Part shown: piece after piece, positions 21,246-28,146 of the stretch
Numbering within the stretch: position 1 is the stretch's first letter
How the letters are laid out: each line of letters starts with the position of its first letter
Notes under the pieces: model-generated
Told to the model about the DNA's origin: nothing
Seen by the model: only the letters and a program-made list of their open reading frames with translations
Databases searched by the model: none
Assembly: GCA_964503775.1 (NCBI GenBank)
Contig: CAZDBS010000007.1
Location: 1-28,146 of the forward strand
DNA: 28,146 nucleotides
Reading direction: 5' to 3'
From: CAZDBS01 sp964503775
GTDB taxonomy: Bacteria > Patescibacteriota > Saccharimonadia > Saccharimonadales > CAZDBS01
Translations under genes and position numbers: made by a program

Positions 21246-21680
21246 ATGGGTCACTTTGAAAAGGAAGTAATCAAAGATGTTATCAACGATGTCGGTCGTC
21301 TTACTGATATGAAACAGTGGGAGCGCCTCGAACAATTGTTTATCGGGTCGCCATTGATTGATACCAAACTGCTAACTGGCGAATCACCGAGCCAAACCGA
21401 TCGCAAGAATTTTATAGCCGATCTAAAACAAGAGATGTCGAAATATTTTGCTGGCACTCGTCATAAAATGAAGACTTTCGCTGTCGATATTAGCGGCCGT
21501 AGAGCCAAAGTACATACGATTATCAATCGTTCACATTTTATCGTCGAGGGCACGGGACGATACGTATGGCAAGTTTCGTCGGCCTACACTTTCGAACTTA
21601 TCAAGAGGGCAGGACAGTGGCGAATTGCCAAATTACAGCTTCGGCCGCTAGATCAGTCCCTTCTGCCCATGGCTGCCTAA
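21246..21680 (+). CDS. NTF2/SnoaL-like protein
   Basis: 144 aa. Pattern of the NTF2-like cone fold: N-terminal helices with a WERLEQLF segment, a middle variable part, then strands KMKTFAVDISGRRAKVHTIINRSHFIVEG and GRYVWQVSSAYTFELIKRAGQWRIAKLQLRPL, the typical closing strand pair with GQWRIAKLQ. Such proteins bind small molecules or act as isomerases/cyclases; nothing shows which here. ACGGAGG lies 6 nt upstream. Convergent overlap of 4 bp with the oxidoreductase gene. Confidence 0.75.
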   Translation: MGHFEKEVIKDVINDVGRLTDMKQWERLEQLFIGSPLIDTKLLTGESPSQTDRKNFIADLKQEMSKYFAGTRHKMKTFAVDISGRRAKVHTIINRSHFIVEGTGRYVWQVSSAYTFELIKRAGQWRIAKLQLRPLDQSLLPMAA

Positions 21681-22330
21681 GGTCTAGAGATTGATATGTT
21701 GAAGTCGCCGGTCTGAAGCGCCTGGAACATTCGTAGCCAAAGAGGTAGATACATTTCTGTGGCGCGAGAGGCAGTCAGGTCGCCGAGATCCATGATTTGT
21801 TCGGGTTTCCAGCCAAAATCGACTAATAGTCCGATGACGAAACGCTTTGCTTGGGAGTCATTACCGCAGATAAAAACTAAGTGATTGCCCTGAAGTTTAC
21901 TTGGATTGACCATTATCTCATGGTTCATGGTGTTTAGAGTTTTGATAACGCGAGATTCTGGGAAGGCGGCCTGGATTTGTTCACCGAGGCTTGAGTTATT
22001 GGCGACAGTCAGCATAGGCAGGGCGCCATTGCTAAAATCCAGTGGATTAGCGATATCAATTATGACCTTGCCGCGCATAGAGGCAGCTCCGGCAACGCCA
22101 AGAGCGGCTAGAGAGTGCACGCCTGCCGTACAATTTACGATAACGTCTGCCCATATGGCAGCACTGGCGAATGTCCCGTTTGAAGCTTGAGGACCGATTT
22201 GACGTGCCCAAGATGAGGCTTTCTCGTTGTTTGCATCACGGGCCCCCATCTGCACGTCGTGGCCGAGGCTGATAAGTTTATTGGCAAGTGACACTCCAAC
22301 CATTCCAGTTCCCAAGACAGCATATTTCAT
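21677..22330 (-). CDS. NADP/F420-type oxidoreductase (Rossmann fold)
   Basis: 217 aa from the ATG at 22330 (MKYAVLGTGMVG). An in-frame extension to 22423 overlaps the argS start and adds an implausible N-terminus, so it is rejected. Dinucleotide loop GTGMVG at 7-12, GARD at the end of the second strand, VNCTAG, VIIDIANPLDF, VIKTLNTMNHEIM and a C-terminal MYLPLWLRMFQAL helix match the F420-dependent NADP reductase-like family. The genuine cofactor in this lineage is more likely NADP; the substrate is unknown. Confidence 0.85.
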   Translation of the reverse strand: MKYAVLGTGMVGVSLANKLISLGHDVQMGARDANNEKASSWARQIGPQASNGTFASAAIWADVIVNCTAGVHSLAALGVAGAASMRGKVIIDIANPLDFSNGALPMLTVANNSSLGEQIQAAFPESRVIKTLNTMNHEIMVNPSKLQGNHLVFICGNDSQAKRFVIGLLVDFGWKPEQIMDLGDLTASRATEMYLPLWLRMFQALQTGDFNISISRP

Positions 22331-22382
22331 ACTTCTAGGGTACCATTTGATCTCCGGCGGGCAAATATTCCTCGTTCTGATC

Positions 22383-22391
22383 TGGTATACT
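22383..22391 (+). promoter_or_regulatory. Extended -10 of argS
   Basis: TGG-TATACT (TATACT at 22386-22391) ends 8 nt before the argS ATG. No clear -35 is present, consistent with an extended -10 promoter and a leaderless mRNA. Confidence 0.55.
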
Positions 22392-22399
22392 CCTAAATA

Positions 22400-24118
22400 A
22401 TGCGACAAGAGCTTACTAGCCAAGTACGATCAATTGTGTCTGAATTGTTCCATCAAGATATCGATCCGGAACTGACACGCCCTGATGAGCAGTTTGGCGA
22501 TTACTCGACTAATGTTGCTCTTCGGTTGGCCAAAGATTTAGATCAAATCCCTCGTGATATCGCCAATCAAATCGTAGAAAAGCTTCAGGGAACTGTCGGC
22601 ATTGAGTCGGTTGCGATAGCAGGGCCAGGGTTTGTCAATATCACAGTTACTGCACTATCTGCTTCTTCTGCATTGCAAACAGCCTGGGACAAGGCCGAGC
22701 AATCCGGACGTGCTTATGGTGAAGTGATTGAGCCTAAAAATCAAACTGTAATCTCAGAATTCCCCAGTCCTAATCTTGCTAAACCCTATAGCGTCGGCCA
22801 TCTAAGAGCCGCTAATCAAGGCTGGGCGGTCTATAAACTTATGCTTTCCCAAGGATATAAGGTTATTCGAGACAATCATCTAGGTGATGCAGGGACGCCG
22901 TTCGGTAAATGGGTAGTTGGTTTCCAAAAGTACAGTTCTCCTGAGGCTCTCGACAAAGACGGCATATATGAGCTGGCCAGGGTATACATCAAGATCACAA
23001 AAGAGCTGAAGGCCGAAAAGGAACGAGGAGAAACGGAGCTTCGTGATGAGGTTCAGTCATGGCTACAACGCCTAGAAGCCAAGGATCCTGAAGCCATCGG
23101 GTACAGTGCACAATTTACAACTATCTCTCTTGATCACATGCACAAAGTCTTGAAGCGACTGGAGATCGAGACTGATCTGGAGCTCGGAGAATCGTTTTAT
23201 ATTGAGCAGGGCCAGCAGATGGTTGACGAGTTACTTGGTAAAGGCATCGCTGAGTTGGGCAAAGACGGAGCGGTAATTGTTAAGCTCGATGATCAAGGCA
23301 TTGATGTGCCAATTCTGCTTCGTAAAGCCAACGGCACAGCGCTCTATGCCACGACCGATCTAGCCACCCTTAGATACCGAGTAGAAAATTATCACCCCGC
23401 CAAGGTCTTTATCCATGTGGGCTCGGAACAGATATTCTATTTTCAACAGCTTTTCGCTCTGGCAAAAAAGATTGGTTACGGCGACGTACAATGGACGCAT
23501 GTCTGGCACGGCATGATTGATCAAATCAGTGAAGAGGGCATCCGTGAAAAAATGAGTTCACGCAAAGGTGTTGTGCTGCTTGAGGAACTCCTCGATCAAG
23601 CCGAGGCAAAGGCTCGTGAGTTAACTACAGGGCGGGATGTCAGTGATGAAGATGTAATCCGTGTAGCTTTAGGAGCGATCAAGTTTGCTGATTTTGCCCA
23701 AGATCGACGAACCAATGTGTTATTTGAGTGGGACAGGATCTTCAGTCTGCAAGGTTACAGTGGTCCCTATATCCAGTATGCTGGCGTACGTGTAAACAAG
23801 ATTTTGAGTGATGGTGGTGAAGATGCTGTCAGTTCTGATGGTTATGATTGGGCGGTAGAGAAAACCGTACTCCTTAAACTTCTTGATTATCCTCTTATAC
23901 TAACCCAAGCGGCTGATGCTCAGGAACCGCATAGGGTTGCCCAGTTCTTGTTCGAGTTGGCTCAAAGCATGAATAGATATTACGAGACAACGCCAATATT
24001 AAAAGACGATGTAGATGAGGCAACTCGAGCTGCTCGTCTGAGTTTGCTACACAAAGTGTCGCATGTGTTTCGACATGGACTTGACTGTCTTGGTATAGAA
24101 GTTCCGAGCAAGATGTGA
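22400..24118 (+). CDS. argS: Arginyl-tRNA synthetase
   Basis: 572 aa, class Ia, charges tRNA-Arg. Order: N-terminal Add-1 domain (to about 110), catalytic domain with the HIGH-equivalent SPNLAKPYSVGHLRAA (His at about 136), GDAGTPFGKW, YATTDLATLRYR, and the KMSKS-equivalent KMSSRKG (about 390). The C-terminal anticodon-binding domain follows (DEDVIRVALGAIKFADF, FSLQGYSGPYIQYAGVRV) to the terminal basic/aromatic helix. Nothing essential appears missing. Promoter immediately upstream, leaderless type. Confidence 0.97.
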   Translation: MRQELTSQVRSIVSELFHQDIDPELTRPDEQFGDYSTNVALRLAKDLDQIPRDIANQIVEKLQGTVGIESVAIAGPGFVNITVTALSASSALQTAWDKAEQSGRAYGEVIEPKNQTVISEFPSPNLAKPYSVGHLRAANQGWAVYKLMLSQGYKVIRDNHLGDAGTPFGKWVVGFQKYSSPEALDKDGIYELARVYIKITKELKAEKERGETELRDEVQSWLQRLEAKDPEAIGYSAQFTTISLDHMHKVLKRLEIETDLELGESFYIEQGQQMVDELLGKGIAELGKDGAVIVKLDDQGIDVPILLRKANGTALYATTDLATLRYRVENYHPAKVFIHVGSEQIFYFQQLFALAKKIGYGDVQWTHVWHGMIDQISEEGIREKMSSRKGVVLLEELLDQAEAKARELTTGRDVSDEDVIRVALGAIKFADFAQDRRTNVLFEWDRIFSLQGYSGPYIQYAGVRVNKILSDGGEDAVSSDGYDWAVEKTVLLKLLDYPLILTQAADAQEPHRVAQFLFELAQSMNRYYETTPILKDDVDEATRAARLSLLHKVSHVFRHGLDCLGIEVPSKM

Positions 24119-24155
24119 TCGCTTGCTATTGTCGTATCTGTGCTTAGAATAGGCT

Positions 24156-25529
24156 ATGTCCAAATCGGTCTTTGTCTTATTTCCCAATCAGCTGTTTCCA
24201 ATTGAGATACTACCTCTGCAGACGGGTGATCAAGTGGTTCTAGTTGAAGATCCGCTCTTTTTTGGAATGGACCCAGAGCGGGCATCGCGGTTTCATAAAC
24301 AAAAGCTTGTGCTACTTCGAGCAAGTGCTAAACGCTACGCTACTGATGCGAAGATAGAAGTGCTGCCAAGTCTACTTGAACTTACCAATTATCTCGAGAA
24401 ACAAACCGTTAACAGCATTCAATATTATGAGCCAAGCGATCACATCATTACGCGTCGCATGGAGGCATTGGGGGCTGAAGCCATACCATCACCCCAGTTT
24501 GTTTTGAGTGAAGAGCAAGCACGTGAACTAGTGAGTATGAGGAAGACAGCACCAGATTTTTATTCAGAGACGAGTCGTACTCTTGGTCTTGAAGTATCCC
24601 CGTCGCCAAAAGTTGCGCAGTCTAGACTTCCATTGAAACATATGACGCCTGAGGCGAGAGTGTTTGGGAATAATTCGGTTGTAAGGGATGTTGCCTCTTG
24701 GGTGACAAAACACTTTTCTGATAATTTCGGAGAAGTGGATACATTTCAGTGGCCAACGCATCGCTCGGAAGCTCTCATATTACTCAAGCAGTTCGTGCGG
24801 GAGCGCCTCGGGTACTATGCCCAGTACGAGATGAGTATTGAGGCCCATAACACGCTCATGTTTCATAGTGGGCTGTCAGCTATGCTCAACATTGGTCTGC
24901 TGGTTATCCGGGACATTATCGACGTTCTTGACGGGTCGGACACAAGACAACCAAGTATCAAACGTTTTCTGTACAACTTGCTTGGTGAGCGGGAGTATGT
25001 GCGAGCCTTGTACTTGTCCGCCCCCGAGGCCAAATATGGGCAAGCAGCGGACACACTCAGGTGGCAGGAGGGGATTGGCTTGCCGCCCGTCGACGATGTG
25101 ATACATAAAGCGGCGCTTTACGGCTATGCGACTTATAGTGAGCGACAGATACTTCATGACCTACTGGAACTGGCAGGAGTAAATTCTTATGACCAGTACC
25201 AGATATACATGGGAGCATGGATTGATGCTTTTCCTTGGGCAGTCGAGCCATGGGTCTTCCAGTCATCGAAACTTCATTCGTCGCCGATGCCGATTGTGAC
25301 GGCGAAAACCATTCAATCACTTAGTGCTAGTCGCCAAAACTCGTGGACTAAAACTTGGGAAGGCTTGTACTGGCATTACATTGACTCACATCGTCGAGAT
25401 TTGAGCAGTCATCCGACAACAGCCATGATGATCCGAAGCTATGATCGGATGGATGATGAACGGAAAGCACAGTTCAGTAAACACGCCGAGACATTTTTGA
25501 AACAACTTCGCTATACTAAGTTTGAATAA
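24156..25529 (+). CDS. Deoxyribodipyrimidine photolyase-related protein, cysteine-free
   Basis: 457 aa of the DPRP / FeS-BCP branch of photolyases and cryptochromes. N-terminal alpha/beta domain (SVFVLFPNQLFP, EDPLFFG, FHKQKLVLLRASAKRYA), long linker, then the helical FAD domain: LLKQFVRERLGYYAQYE, MFHSGLSAMLNIGLLVIRDII, FLYNLLGEREYVRALYL, GIGLPPVDDVIHKAALYGYATYSERQILHDLLELAGVN, YMGAWIDAFPWAVEPWVF. These match the family's flavin-site order. The branch normally carries a [4Fe-4S] cluster on four Cys; this protein has no cysteine at all. TAGAAT (24145-24150) ends 5 nt before the ATG, with TTGCTA 16 bp upstream. Probably light-driven DNA repair or a divergent paralogue. Confidence 0.82.
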   Translation: MSKSVFVLFPNQLFPIEILPLQTGDQVVLVEDPLFFGMDPERASRFHKQKLVLLRASAKRYATDAKIEVLPSLLELTNYLEKQTVNSIQYYEPSDHIITRRMEALGAEAIPSPQFVLSEEQARELVSMRKTAPDFYSETSRTLGLEVSPSPKVAQSRLPLKHMTPEARVFGNNSVVRDVASWVTKHFSDNFGEVDTFQWPTHRSEALILLKQFVRERLGYYAQYEMSIEAHNTLMFHSGLSAMLNIGLLVIRDIIDVLDGSDTRQPSIKRFLYNLLGEREYVRALYLSAPEAKYGQAADTLRWQEGIGLPPVDDVIHKAALYGYATYSERQILHDLLELAGVNSYDQYQIYMGAWIDAFPWAVEPWVFQSSKLHSSPMPIVTAKTIQSLSASRQNSWTKTWEGLYWHYIDSHRRDLSSHPTTAMMIRSYDRMDDERKAQFSKHAETFLKQLRYTKFE

Positions 25530-25544
25530 GAAAGGACTTCTGGT

Positions 25545-25910
25545 ATGGAAAAGTTGAAAGCTTCGTCAAAAGGCACGCTTGAAGGGTTTATGACATTTGT
25601 GCGTGAGCAGGGGGTGATAGGACTGGCGATTGGTCTAGTTCTTGGTGGCGCCGTCAAGACACTCGTCGACTCACTCGTCAACGACATCATCATGCCACTC
25701 GTCGGAATTCCTTTGGGTTCGGCCAATGGTCTCAAGGGTCTGAAGTGGCACGTAGCTGATCAGATCATCGATGGAAAAACTGAAAAGGTATACCTACTGT
25801 ATGGTAATTTTCTAAACTTGCTTTTGGACTTCGCGGTCATAGCGGCAGTAGTGTATTTGGTTGTCAAATGGCTAAAACTGGATCGCCTCGATAAGAAAAA
25901 GGAATCATAA
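25545..25910 (+). CDS. mscL: Large-conductance mechanosensitive channel MscL
   Basis: 121 aa. TM1 region EQGVIGLAIGLVLGGAVKTLVDSLVNDIIMPLVG matches the conserved pore helix of MscL; a periplasmic loop follows, then TM2 NLLLDFAVIAAVVYLVVKWL and a short charged tail (DRLDKKKES). A pentameric safety valve opened by membrane tension. AAAGGA lies about 8 nt upstream. Two bases separate it from msrB, so they form an operon. Confidence 0.9.
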   Translation: MEKLKASSKGTLEGFMTFVREQGVIGLAIGLVLGGAVKTLVDSLVNDIIMPLVGIPLGSANGLKGLKWHVADQIIDGKTEKVYLLYGNFLNLLLDFAVIAAVVYLVVKWLKLDRLDKKKES

Positions 25911-25912
25911 GA

Positions 25913-26320
25913 GTGTCAACAATTCCTGCGACAGATGATGATTGGCGAAAAAAGTTGAGCCCCGAGCAATACAGGATATTGAGAGAGAAGGGGACGGAGT
26001 CTCCATTTACAGGAAAGTATGTTGATCACAAGTCTGAAGGTATGTATGTTTGTGTGGCTTGTGGGGCGGAACTATTTGATTCAACTACTAAGTTTGAGTC
26101 GGGAAGTGGCTGGCCAAGCTTCTACGACGCAGCCAAATCCGATGCTGTAAAGTTGGTTGACGATGATACTCATGGAATGCATCGGATCGAAGTACAATGT
26201 GCAAATTGTGGCGGTCATCTCGGTCATGTATTCGACGATGCTCCAGATCAACCAACAGGCAGGCGATACTGTATAAATTCTTGCACACTTGACTTCAAAG
26301 ATAGTGGTAAAAACCACTAA
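25913..26320 (+). CDS. msrB: Peptide-methionine (R)-S-oxide reductase MsrB
   Basis: 135 aa. Reduces methionine-R-sulfoxide in proteins. Zinc knuckles C47-V-A-C50 and C96-A-N-C99; active-site Cys120 in RRYCINS; SGSGWPSFYDA and GGHLGHVFDDAP are diagnostic. The resolving region has INSC rather than the common INSA, adding Cys124. Start GTG 25913 keeps a 2-bp gap after mscL with AAGGA upstream. Oxidative-stress repair, cytoplasmic (no signal peptide). Confidence 0.95.
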   Translation: MSTIPATDDDWRKKLSPEQYRILREKGTESPFTGKYVDHKSEGMYVCVACGAELFDSTTKFESGSGWPSFYDAAKSDAVKLVDDDTHGMHRIEVQCANCGGHLGHVFDDAPDQPTGRRYCINSCTLDFKDSGKNH

Positions 26321-26355
26321 GCGCAAAAGGTATATACGGTATACTGAACGATAAG

Positions 26356-26421
26356 ATGAACTACAACGCACCGCGTCAGCCGTGGATTCCGAGCGGCTAC
26401 CAATGGATAGCATACGGTTTT
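26356..26421 (+). CDS. Start of an ORF interrupted by the second gap
   Basis: Begins MNYNAPRQPWIPSGYQWIAYGF and then enters the N run. A TATACT box (26340-26345) 10 nt upstream supports a real gene with a very short leader. The sequence after the gap (26522-26553) has an open frame ending ELAQVWKMV-stop that could be its C-terminus, but the gap length is unknown. No function can be assigned. Confidence 0.45.
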
Positions 26422-26521
26422 NNNNNNNNNNNNNNNNNNNNNNNNNNNNNNNNNNNNNNNNNNNNNNNNNNNNNNNNNNNNNNNNNNNNNNNNNNNNNNN
26501 NNNNNNNNNNNNNNNNNNNNN
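26422..26521. other. Assembly gap, 100 N
   Basis: A second run of exactly 100 N, interrupting the small ORF that starts at 26356. True length unknown. Confidence 0.99.
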
Positions 26522-26564
26522 CCGAACTAGCTCAAGTGTGGAAGATGGTCTAATATAACCAGTC

Positions 26565-26897
26565 ATGGATCACAAAACCGTTGAACAATACATCCTCTCC
26601 ATGCCGAACACACATCTGTCATATCCGTTTGGCGAGGAAGTTGCTGTCTATAAAATTGGAAGTATAGAGAAGGGGAAGATGTTTGCTCTCATCGCCGAGG
26701 ATAGCGACCCAATTCGCATAAGTCTGAAATGTGCACCAGAGCTTTCTGAGCTGCTGCGCAATAAGTACGAAACTGTCCTGCCAGGTTATCATCTCAACAA
26801 AAAACACTGGAACACTATCCTACTTACTGGCCAACTGCCTTGGGCCGATGTCCAGGATCTCATCCGGCACTCATATGAACTTGTCTCTAATACTTAG
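26565..26897 (+). CDS. YjbR/MmcQ family protein
   Basis: 110 aa, full length for the CyaY-like YjbR fold. Seen: N-terminal helix VEQYILSMPNTHLSYPFGEEVAVYKI, strands KGKMFALIAEDSDPIRISLKCAPE, then PGYHLNKKHWNTILLTGQLPWADVQDLIRHSYELV, the most conserved part of the family. Members are called DNA-binding, but their cellular role is poorly known. TAATAT (26551-26556) ends 8 nt before the ATG. The stop overlaps the convergent membrane-protein gene by 4 bp. Confidence 0.88.
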   Translation: MDHKTVEQYILSMPNTHLSYPFGEEVAVYKIGSIEKGKMFALIAEDSDPIRISLKCAPELSELLRNKYETVLPGYHLNKKHWNTILLTGQLPWADVQDLIRHSYELVSNT

Positions 26898-27457
26898 GGT
26901 TTCAAACTAGTCGTGTGTTTGTATGCTTCAGACAACACCGACTGCACCTTGGTTGATTTCGTCGCTTCGTAAGCACTTTGTAGTTTTGTCTGATAGTCTG
27001 CGATCTCGCTGCTGAGAACTTCCGTTAGTGCGTCGTCATACTTATTGCCAACTGCGGCTTGCTTAATTTTCGCTAAGCCATCAGTGTCTTTAGCTGATTT
27101 GTATGACTTACTACTAACCTTGTTCTTGCCGAGGCCGGCCAGCAGTAATGCCTGATCGCTGGCGACAACCGTCTCGACGCGGGTGACAAAGTTGAGTGTT
27201 GTTCGGCCCCGGATATCTTTGTTCGATTGCTCTACAGTTGCGAGAATAGTCTGTTGTGCTGAGAGTACTTTTTCGAACGAAGCGGTGTCGCCGCCACCTC
27301 GTGATCCCATGAATAGCATCACGATCAGGATAATGACTACAACAGCTCCTCCGATTAGGAGCAGAAACGACTTCTTGGATGGTGAGGCCGCCGACTTCTG
27401 ATCGTACAGATTCAAAAGTTCATGAACGCTTTGCGGTTCGGCTGTCGAAGGATCCAT
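26894..27457 (-). CDS. Single-pass membrane protein of unknown function
   Basis: 187 aa. Cytoplasmic N-terminus (about 1-28), one strong membrane helix (FLLLIGGAVVVIILIVMLFMG, about 31-51), then a helical extracytoplasmic domain of about 135 residues rich in Ala, Ser, Lys and Thr (AQQTILATVEQSNKDIRG, VETVVASDQALLLAGL, TEVLSSEIADYQTKLQSAYEATKSTKVQSVLSEA). No cysteine, no known motif. It is divergent from dnaG. Confidence 0.7.
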   Translation of the reverse strand: MDPSTAEPQSVHELLNLYDQKSAASPSKKSFLLLIGGAVVVIILIVMLFMGSRGGGDTASFEKVLSAQQTILATVEQSNKDIRGRTTLNFVTRVETVVASDQALLLAGLGKNKVSSKSYKSAKDTDGLAKIKQAAVGNKYDDALTEVLSSEIADYQTKLQSAYEATKSTKVQSVLSEAYKHTTSLKP

Positions 27458-27586
27458 AGCAATAAGGATAACAGATTTGTGGCAGCAAAATTCTAAATTC
27501 TAAGCCCTGAATCCTAACGGCGCACCTGTGATTAAAGAGATTTGAATTTGTTTCGAATTTAGTGCCTAGAGTTTAGAGTTTCCCAG

Positions 27587-27592
27587 TATACT
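27587..27592 (+). promoter_or_regulatory. -10 box of dnaG
   Basis: TATACT ends 6 nt before the dnaG ATG at 27599, predicting a leaderless transcript. A good -35 is not visible. Confidence 0.55.
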
Positions 27593-27598
27593 GGGTCT

Positions 27599-28146
27599 AT
27601 GGATGCCGTGGAGGAGATCAAAAGACGCTTGCATATAGAAGACGTTGTTGGAGAGTACGTCGAGTTGAAGCGTGCCGGTCGGAATTTCAAAGGTCTCAGT
27701 CCTTTCAATGCCGAAAAGACGCCGAGTCTCATGGTTAGCCCAGACAAACAGATATGGCATGATTTCTCGTCGAACAAGGGCGGAACCATGTTTGGCTTTG
27801 TCATGGAGATGGAGGGGGTAGATTTCCGAGGGTCATTGGAAATACTGGCCCGCAAAGCCGGCATAGAACTTAGTGAATACGGCCGGGGTGATGGATCGTT
27901 TGCCAAGCGTAAAAAACGCCTGCTTGAAGTACTTTCCGTGGCCACCAGGTACTACCAGCACTGTTTTACTAAATCCCCACTTGCTCTGGAGTACGTCTTG
28001 AAGAAAAGGGGTTTTAGTCGTGAAACGGCGTTAAATTTTCAGTTGGGTTACTCTCCGGGAAGTGGTGCAGCCCTCACGAGCTATTTGAAGAAGAAGGGCT
28101 TCACTGATAAAGAATTGCGAGATGCCGGCGTGTCTGTCATGCGGCG
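27599..28146 (+). CDS. dnaG: DNA primase DnaG, 5' part only, zinc ligands replaced
   Basis: 182 codons visible before the window ends. Synthesises RNA primers at the replication fork. The N-terminal zinc-ribbon fold is recognisable (DVVGEYVELKRAGRNFKGLSPFNAEKTPSLMVSPDKQ, then GGTMFGFVMEMEGVDFRGSLEILARKAGIEL), but the CHCC zinc ligands are Ser34, Asn37, Asp55 and Ser58, so it should not bind zinc. From about residue 110 the RNA-polymerase core begins (LLEVLSVATRYYQHCF, ALEYVLKKRGFSRETALNFQLGYSPG). TOPRIM and the helicase-binding domain lie beyond the window. Confidence 0.93.
   Translation, partial: MDAVEEIKRRLHIEDVVGEYVELKRAGRNFKGLSPFNAEKTPSLMVSPDKQIWHDFSSNKGGTMFGFVMEMEGVDFRGSLEILARKAGIELSEYGRGDGSFAKRKKRLLEVLSVATRYYQHCFTKSPLALEYVLKKRGFSRETALNFQLGYSPGSGAALTSYLKKKGFTDKELRDAGVSVMR

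Noticed and set aside
22331..22423. N-terminal extension of the oxidoreductase
   Set aside because: It adds 31 residues before the canonical Rossmann start and overlaps argS and its promoter.
1..28146. CRISPR array, insertion sequence or prophage
   Set aside because: No regularly spaced repeats, transposase, integrase or phage structural genes were seen in the readable sequence.

Overview
The window reads as a 28.1-kb stretch of a small-genome bacterium of the Candidate Phyla Radiation, most likely Candidatus Saccharibacteria (TM7). This is inference. The grounds are: compact genes with many lineage-type hypotheticals; many genes with a -10 box only 5-8 nt before the start codon (leaderless mRNAs); a MurE-like ligase lacking the usual N-terminal domain; a DnaG primase whose zinc-ribbon ligands are replaced; a ValS with HIGF instead of HIGH; and TGA used as a stop, which argues against Gracilibacteria/SR1. 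Two runs of exactly 100 N (20771-20870, 26422-26521) show that this is a scaffolded draft assembly.

Layout. 1-881: start of a secreted lysozyme-like (lytic transglycosylase) gene on the minus strand, a long non-coding leader, then tRNA-Ser(CGA). 903-3546: HIT protein, a multi-pass membrane protein, an XRE-HAD fusion and a tiny membrane protein. 3585-7565: valS and tsaD on the minus strand. 7596-9951: a secreted metzincin-like protein and a MurE-like ligase. 9995-11370: two small hypotheticals and an amidinohydrolase/amidinotransferase-family enzyme. 11441-13610 is the least ordinary part. It holds two GC-rich segments around an ordinary-composition gene, a back-to-back divergent promoter pair, three tiny, very basic, Shine-Dalgarno-led ORFs, several strong hairpins and a terminator. 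13667-16279: a hypothetical, then groES-groEL behind a CIRCE-type operator, ending in three tandem hairpins. 16370-18496: a membrane-anchored Ser/Thr-rich protein with LPxTG-like tail motifs, a hypothetical, and a bifunctional phosphoglucose/phosphomannose isomerase. 18499-20525: a MacB/LolD-type ABC exporter. 20680-22330: tRNA-Ser(GGA), a gap, a small basic protein, an NTF2/SnoaL-like protein and an F420/NADP-type oxidoreductase. 22400-28146: argS, a cysteine-free photolyase-related protein, mscL-msrB, a gap-broken ORF, a YjbR/MmcQ protein, a membrane protein and the start of dnaG.

Most genes are housekeeping: tRNA charging (valS, argS, two tRNA-Ser), tRNA t6A modification (tsaD), proteostasis and repair (groESL, msrB, photolyase-like), envelope (MurE-like, lytic enzyme, MscL, ABC exporter) and replication (dnaG). 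No CRISPR array, insertion sequence or recognisable defence operon is visible. The points most worth following are the tiny-peptide island with its RNA structures, the enzymes that have lost canonical metal or catalytic residues (DnaG, photolyase-like, XRE-HAD), and the leaderless-promoter architecture.
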